Positions 57,599 to 64,000 of a DNA stretch of 64,000 bases are shown in pieces. The notes below the pieces were generated by a model. That model was not told the DNA's origin, made no database searches, and saw only the letters and a program-made list of their open reading frames with translations. The DNA lies in NCBI GenBank assembly GCA_002633025.1, contig NMRB01000968.1, positions 47,190 to 111,189 of the forward strand. The letters run 5' to 3'. The stretch's first letter is position 1. Every line of letters starts with the position of its first letter. The translations under genes and the position numbers were made by a program. The stretch is from Notospermus geniculatus (Eukaryota; Nemertea; Pilidiophora; Heteronemertea; Lineidae).

Positions 57599-60500
57599 TT
57601 AACTCGATTCCTTCAAACCACATGTCTTTCGTTCATAGTAAGTTACTCCAGGTGCACTTCCCCTTTCATTCTTTGCAATAGTCCGAAAGGTCCGGCTGGT
57701 ATGGATACAAACTGTATTATCCTTATTTACTTGACGATACATAAACGCCATGCAGCGGAATCTCCACTCGTCAACACATTTTACTTTACACAGGTTTAAA
57801 CTTAGACCGTAGGTGATCATCGAAAACTCGTCGTCCGGGTATAAGACGGTGTTATTTTTTGCCTCCCAGCCGCAAAATGAGTCTGAAAGGAGATGAATAA
57901 GGATTCCTCAGCATAGGGGTGCGTTACTTGGGTGGTAGAAGAAATCTGGTCATTTTGACTTTTGGTGGGAGTGAAACAGAAAACTTTATCATATCTTTTT
58001 AGCACACCTCCGTCGCATTTTTCGTCAAACATACCTTTCCGAAAACCGCCTGGTGTCTCGATATAATAGGTCATATTACTCCTTATAAACCGCATCTTTC
58101 CAGGTTTCCCTGCGTTTCTCTGGAGATAACATGTTCTCGTCACTTTCGACCACGCACTTGGTCTGTTCACAATATAATGGACAGAGAGACAACGGAAGGA
58201 TTGCTCTTCAAAACAGCGCAGTTTACACTCGGTAAAATCTTTGACATTCACACTGAGCCCATCCTTCGGTGGCGCGCCGACGAATATTCCCTTGTTGTAA
58301 CTCCAATAGTACTTCGCAATATCTCCTGAAAATAAACCACAGCAAACATCACAAACGTTGAGAGTACAGATTTCAAAAGATAAGTTTTCGTATAGTAGCT
58401 GTTAGAGGTTATGAGTTTCCAAGTGGTTTACAGAGTGAACGTGTAGCATGATCTCTTCAGTTTAGTAGCCGGTGGGCTCCTCAGTGAGAAAGTCATATTA
58501 TCTTTGACATCATAGGCGTGCACATAGTAAATCCACGACCCCCACTGTCCGTGCGGTCTCCATGAGGATATTCACGTCGTACAGAAATCAACGTCATCAC
58601 ATGTAATACTTACTTGGAATTTCCTTCCCCTTGGATTGAAGCGCCTCATGACTTGTTGAACACGGGGACAACCCTTTAGGACAAATACACTCACATCTGA
58701 AGTTCACAAACCCTGGCGGGTTACACTTTATATCTTTTTTGCACGAACCTGGAAATAACGAATGACATGAGCAAGTTGTTCAATGACTACCATGCAAATA
58801 CCGTTGCAAGCTGCATTACGAATTTCTCTAACGATGCTGTGAAGATTGATGCAAAACCTTCAATTAATCAGATGTGATGGGGAATAACGACATCACGTAC
58901 GGTTACATTTATACATCAGGTTCGCCAGTTTCTTGTCGAGGAAACTCAGGCCGTTTCGTTGTCCCATCAAATGCTGTTTTCGTGGATCCTTAGCTAACAG
59001 TTCATCATCTGAAAAAGAAGAGGGCAAATCGTTTCTTATTCTTGAGCAATATCCTTTGAAAAACTGGTGATGTTGGGACATATAACATGTGGGGGTGGTT
59101 GGACAGCCCGGCCATACGCACTTTGAGGTACAAGGGTCTCAGCGTAAGCCGTAAGGAAACCAACAACGGCTGCCAGGTCATTGATATCCGACTCTGAGGA
59201 GAAAACTCTCACATGGAGCTCATGCACTCAACGTACCAAGTGATCTGTACTGCATGATGGAAGAGAAGTCATACGGAATTCCGTACGTGTTAATCAGCAT
59301 TTCGCTTCTCTTTTTGTAATTCTTGCGGTGGACGTGGGCCTTGATTTTGTCCCATTGGATGCTGGAGAAAGGAAAAAGAGAAAGATCGACTGAAGGGATT
59401 TCGTATCAGAAGAATGAACTGGGCGTTTTAGGAGGAAGTTTGCAAAATATTACGAGGTTACTTCTCTTTCCTACATAAGTTGGGTAGGAAATTCTTGAAA
59501 TACCTCTTCGAAAACTTACATGATATATTTATCCCTGTCTGGTCGGTTATGTTCATGAATGAATCCAACCACGTGGCCAAGTTCATGAATCATGATGCCC
59601 CGTGTCTGAAATACGAAAATCTTCATGCTATCAATAGAGGCATCACCTGGTTGTATATCCCAAACAGAATTACCATTAGAAGAATTACTCTCAATAAGAA
59701 AGCATCATCACAACTCATCAGACCAATGCTCTGCCTTGGCCTTGCACTGTATTCTCCTATTTTGGTGGAAAAGAAGGATTCAAACCGACAACTCACCAGG
59801 CAGTTTTTGTTGACGTACATGAATTGTTTACCACCCAAGCGGCCCATTTGCGACTCACACCTGAAAGACGGGGATCAATCGAAATTGACGCATATAATAC
59901 AGTTATGTCCAGCCACACGACGTTGATCAAAGTCTAAGATAAGGGAAGTCTTTGATGACGAAACCAGTGGACATTTTCATCTTTTTCAGTCTTACGATGT
60001 CACGCATTACCGTATTCCATCGAGCCTAGAGAGTATCGATCACTGGAGGACGGGTCCTATCCGATACCTGCCCGTAAAGAATCGATCAAATTGACCTCTG
60101 CAACACAGTATCCGGAAAATTGGGGAAAACGGACCCGAATCGTCCCCGATCCGTCTGCCAGTGATCGATGCTTTCGATGGAATTTGGCGGCCTCTGTTCC
60201 TTTCGCGGTTGGCGGGGTGTAGGCAATGCCATGCTTACCTGGATCTTGCTGTGAGTGTAACGAACAAGTAGTCGACCCCGTGTTTTTTCTTATCATACTC
60301 CTCAAATTTGATACATGTTTCCGTCGACCAGTGATCCATGGCGGCGAGAATAACGCCACGGGCTGCTGTGGACACATTCACTAAAATTGTAAATATGGTT
60401 CGTTAAAGGAAACCGTCACTTGATCGTACGAAGTTTGGTACGGTTCAGCAAGCAATATGGAACAGACTGGTACCAATAATATACTTACAAACGGAATGGT

Positions 60501-60611
60501 CGATGACGTAAGGGATGATGGCATTTGGCCAATGGTTGACCTCAGATCGAATCGCCATCCTCCGGAAGCGGCCGCGGAAAGAGCTGATTGGTGGTTTATT
60601 ATGGTAGCCAT
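57599..60611 (-). CDS. Astacin (M12A) metalloprotease with EGF-like and two PAN-like domains, 5' end missing
   Basis: Secreted zinc endopeptidase. Exons in transcript order: 60489-60611, 60239-60380, 59797-59860, 59520-59605, 59237-59361, 58901-59008, 58614-58748, 58008-58325 and 57599-57882; all phases fit. The first covers the end of the prodomain and the mature start ([20 protein letters not shown]). Then come [31 protein letters not shown], the zinc motif [19 protein letters not shown], the Met-turn SSIMQYRS (with its Tyr ligand) and [11 protein letters not shown]. An EGF-like module follows ([18 protein letters not shown]). Two PAN/apple-like Cys modules complete the protein ([38 protein letters not shown]), then TAA. 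Catalytic residues are intact, so it should be active. The signal peptide and most of the prodomain are not placed; a 31-base candidate exon lies near 61209-61239. Confidence 0.87.
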
Positions 60612-63490
60612 CTGGCGGAGGTAAAAAGAAAAGGTTACATAGTTTACTTGATAGGTCAGGTCACTGCATTGGATCGCGCGGAAGAAGTTTACCAGGGGCG
60701 GGCATGTCGCACTCAATTTCCAGTGATCATACACTATCGACAGCAGGCCATGCGGTCCTTCAAATGAAAGGATTCTATCATGATGCCGCCAGCAGGAAGC
60801 CCATGACTGAGGAAATCTGCCAAACTCGCAATGGAGGCCTGCATCTCCGTCTTGTTTCCGCCAGGTCACAGAAAAATCAACCAACGCATTATTTTTAGCT
60901 CGAGGAAGTGTTGAAAGTCCATGATTCATTAATGTTGAGAGATAACTCGATAATTTAATCGAAGTAATTAATGATCTCGCACGACCAAGAATAAATTGAT
61001 GTCCAAGTCTCGGCATATGAGGCGCCACAGTATTAATAACGGAGTTGGCCTGCTGCCAACTTCTCCGACTCCAGCTGGTCGGCCCGTATCAAATCATTGC
61101 TGTTACATGAAATGTACATCAAACTTCACATGCGGTGTGCTGGTAAGGTACAAAAGACGAAACTCGTCACGTTCAGAACGACTTCGGTGATGACCCCAAA
61201 CTTACCCTGTGTAAACGAAGCTTGCGGACATTGAATCTGAAACAAAACGAAATTGAAGAGGTATTGCAAGAGAAGCTGAGAGATCTGCTCGATTTGGGAT
61301 TTCATCAAGAGTTGGTTGTAAAAGAGGCACATCTGGCAAATTTGGCGCGATTACTTACCATGACTAAGGATGCGGTTTCTCTCTTTATTTGGCATCAAAA
61401 TGTTCGACCTCTGCCGTAGAGGGGCACAATGCCAAAATGCCGTGCCAATAGACTACACTGAGTGCGCTGTACGGGACAAAATTCATCGTCGGACTTTTAC
61501 GGACATTGTATACACTATGTACCTAACTTGCATGCAGTGAGCCTAATGGCGACAGCTGCATCCGCCGATTATCCGAAACTGATGGAACACATCCATCCTC
61601 TTCTTCAAATTACGTATTCTGCAGTATGTTCAACGGGAATAAAATTGGTTTTTTTATATATAAATCTTTATTATAATCAAGGTAATCATTTACAGAGCGT
61701 TTGAAAATAAAATTGGTGCAATCATACCGAAGGCCAGTGAAAACAATTCAGTACTACCGAGAAGGAAGACGGTTTTCAGGGATGGGCTACAGACGCCCGC
61801 CATGCAGACCCACGTCAATGGTCAGCAGACCCAGTTGGGCTATCGTGTTGACCAAAATTTCTGTCATGCATGCCGCCATCTCTTATAATTATTTCAATGG
61901 AGACATTTGACAACCAATTCGTTCTCCTCCAATCAGGGATGTACGGGTGTCAGGAAAATAGATCACAGGAAATACTCTAATTCCACCATGCAAGCTCAAT
62001 TTCAGCAGGATAAACAATCGAATATACACTTGACACTTCTGGGTTAGCTCTTGGACGCGTCCAGGGACGGTTTCCTTGGTCACAAATTGCTCATTAAGGC
62101 GACAAAAATAAAAACGCCCAAGTGCTTGAGAAAATGTCAATGAGTTAGATACTGTAACAACTTAGTATAACGATGTGGAGCATCCTACGAAGATCAAATC
62201 AGATGAAGAGGTAATATTTGTTCGAATTACAAGTCACAGAATAGTTCAAAACAAATGGTGAGGACATCGTAATTCAAACTTGGGGCCCACAAATCAACAT
62301 AGAGAGAGGTAGTTCCAATGACAGCAAGAGAGTTGGACATTTCAGAGTCCTCTCTCGGCCACACCGGAGACTAGAGACGGGAGCCCCTATCATGTCTATG
62401 GTCCCACAACATTCATCCTGAGAGGCTTTTCTAGATATTTCACTCAGTTCTAATTGCCTCCTCTATACGATGGGGGATTAGTCGTCATAATACCATGTTT
62501 TGAGATGATGCCCAAAATTACTCTCCGGACAAGACGGAATATATGGAGCTCAAACATACCCCTACGACATCGCAATCGACAAACCAACTAAGAACAACAA
62601 CCCTACCTGTATCATGAAGCTAGTTAGTACGAACATCCATCTAATAGCATCCCTCCAGGAGGGGCAGGGTGAGACATTCATCTCTGCTCTGCTCTAGACC
62701 ATTGATAGGTCCCACATCTTCCTGGCGACTGACAGATTCCAAGCACTGGATCATCGTCTTCCAGCAAATCTTCACTTAGGCCTATACTGTACTTGACCTC
62801 CGAGACTAGGATATCATTCATTATTAATCATCACTAATTACGACTGCCTTTAAAGGTTAGATAACACTTTATAAAGCCTACATTGTATCATTAGATTCTA
62901 AACAATATAAACTGAAAGTCATGCCCTTCTTGACTTTGGAATTGTTTTCCATGCAGCCGATTCGACGAATTCTTGACATCGGATCGCTAAAGGCGGCGTT
63001 CCTGTCTCCGCCCCGACCGGACGCTGGCTTTTGCGTAGTTCGCATCCAGTGGATATGGAGAGCAGATTCACAAAGAATTCGCCCCAAACCAGCTAGGCGT
63101 AGGCCTTTTGCTTTGCTGGACAGCGGCATTCGTGATCATCCCATAAGGTGAAATGTACCGGGCCTACAATCTCCGACCAAATCTGATAAGTGTGGTTGGC
63201 CAAATACCACTGGCCGTTTGACGTCAAGGGTACGTAACTTTGACTCAACAGCCATTCCTTCCGTCCGGAAGGGCGGTCCGAATGAAATCTCTCTGGAGCT
63301 GTTCGACTGGAGCCGACTTCGGGAAAGAGCGGGGGGCGCAGTGTGCTAAAAACATTGAAATCTGCGGTGAATTTCAATGATTTGCTCCAAATTTCAGGAA
63401 TTTCACGGTCGATTTTACCATGGATTTGTTGGCCGAAGGGGGGCATGCGCCGGGTGCGCGCCCCCTTGGATCACCGCGCCTGATGTTAAT
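60612..63490. other. Upstream of astacin gene, unresolved
   Basis: Should contain the signal-peptide and prodomain exons of the astacin gene and its promoter. A possible exon ending in a GTAAGT donor near 61209 reads IQCPQASFTQ in the right phase. Other open frames (61889-62140 minus, 62921-63151 plus, 63093-63446 minus) show no family likeness. Confidence 0.35.
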
Positions 63491-63897
63491 AGACAGGATT
63501 AGCACCTTTCCGACTCCGACTCAGACTACAACTACGAGAACGAATTGCAGTCCGCTGTGGTCATCCTAGATAAAAACGATTTGATAGACGTTTGCAAATC
63601 GTAAGATGTCATAACTTTGTGGCAGAATAATTTTGACTTGTATTCGGAAGTGCACCTAAATCGCAAATATCATAGTCGTATTTCAAGTCGTAACGACTAG
63701 GATTACGAGTTCAATATTCATAATTTATCCGTAGGCCTATTTCCGATTTTTTAGGCCAAATTTTTCTGCCTTCAATATATGGTGTTTGATGAATTGAAAA
63801 CGTCTACCAACTCGTTTTAATCAAGGATGTCCACAGCGGACTGCAATTCGTTCTCGTAGTTGAAGTCGGAGTCGGAAAGGTGCTAATCCTGTCTAAT
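63491..63897. mobile_element. Foldback element, about 0.4 kb
   Basis: GACAGGATTAGCACCTTTCC at 63493 is inverted as GGAAAGGTGCTAATCCTGTC near 63877-63896. Arms of about 65 bp continue through CGAATTGCAGTCCGCTGTGG. It lies near the right window edge. Confidence 0.8.
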
Positions 63898-64000
63898 ATG
63901 CTCGGTGTGATCGAGAGGATATCACACTTAGCAGGTCTGAGAAACAAATCACCTGGTTTACTACTGACGCTTGATAAAAAAATAAAAGCTTCCGAACGGA

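Noticed and set aside
63093-63446. 117-codon minus-strand frame near the right edge
   Set aside because: No domain, no splice context, and an overlapping open plus-strand frame at 62921-63151 suggests base-composition effects.
1-64000. CRISPR arrays, operons, ribosome binding sites or bacterial mobile islands
   Set aside because: None present; gene structure is that of an intron-rich animal genome and the direct repeats lack CRISPR spacing.

Overview
The window is animal nuclear DNA, not bacterial. Genes are split into short exons with GT/AG introns, proteins match metazoan families, and intergenic space is full of foldback (MITE-like) elements. The palindrome GTAGGCCTAC, CCGGTAC-rich patches and a TGTACA hexamer array, together with CAP-EGF-ShK, astacin-EGF-PAN and M13 genes, suggest a marine invertebrate, perhaps an echinoderm. 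The species cannot be fixed from the sequence. All gene models below were spliced by hand from reading frame, splice sites and family resemblance; nothing was searched.

Layout. 1-430: two foldback elements. 835-2995 (+): SENP8, the NEDD8 protease, four exons. 3596-4560: two more inverted-repeat elements. 4640-11925: a direct tandem duplication of about 3.5-3.8 kb carrying two copies (A and B, minus strand) of an unrecognised secreted, histidine-rich protein gene. 12000-13110 (-): LSM8, complete. 14127-14672 (+): a small HAD-like protein. 15948-24894 (+): a neprilysin-like M13 gene of about 18 exons that appears to have lost two active-site residues. 28053-29734 (-): the 3' part of a Lys/His-rich gene whose exons repeat an RVKR-like dibasic motif. 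29735-42500: mostly repeats, including a 325-bp repeat shared with the M13 intron, a SINE-like remnant, and a 1.2-kb near-identical duplication around a single N (probably two haplotypes placed in series). 41925-43686: a lone signal-peptide exon, the 3' end of a PAN/apple-like gene and an orphan terminal exon. 43939-44895: a run of N next to a decamer satellite. 45422-49895 (-): a complete CAP-EGF-ShK gene, 11 exons, 383 aa. 50696-56283 (-): a complete TMTC-family gene, 17 exons, 833 aa. 57599-60611 (-): an astacin metalloprotease with EGF-like and two PAN-like domains, 5' end unresolved. 63491-63897: a foldback element.

The genes do not form an operon or an evident pathway. Three (SENP8, LSM8, TMTC) are conserved housekeeping-type genes. 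Most of the others (His-rich A/B, Lys/His-rich, PAN, CAP, astacin, M13) are secreted or membrane proteins of the extracellular, peptide-processing or defence type. The clearest biological surprises are the M13 gene that looks like a pseudoenzyme, the diverging His-rich tandem pair with filled and empty transposon sites, and the Lys/His-rich gene built from phase-0 exons with repeated dibasic sites.
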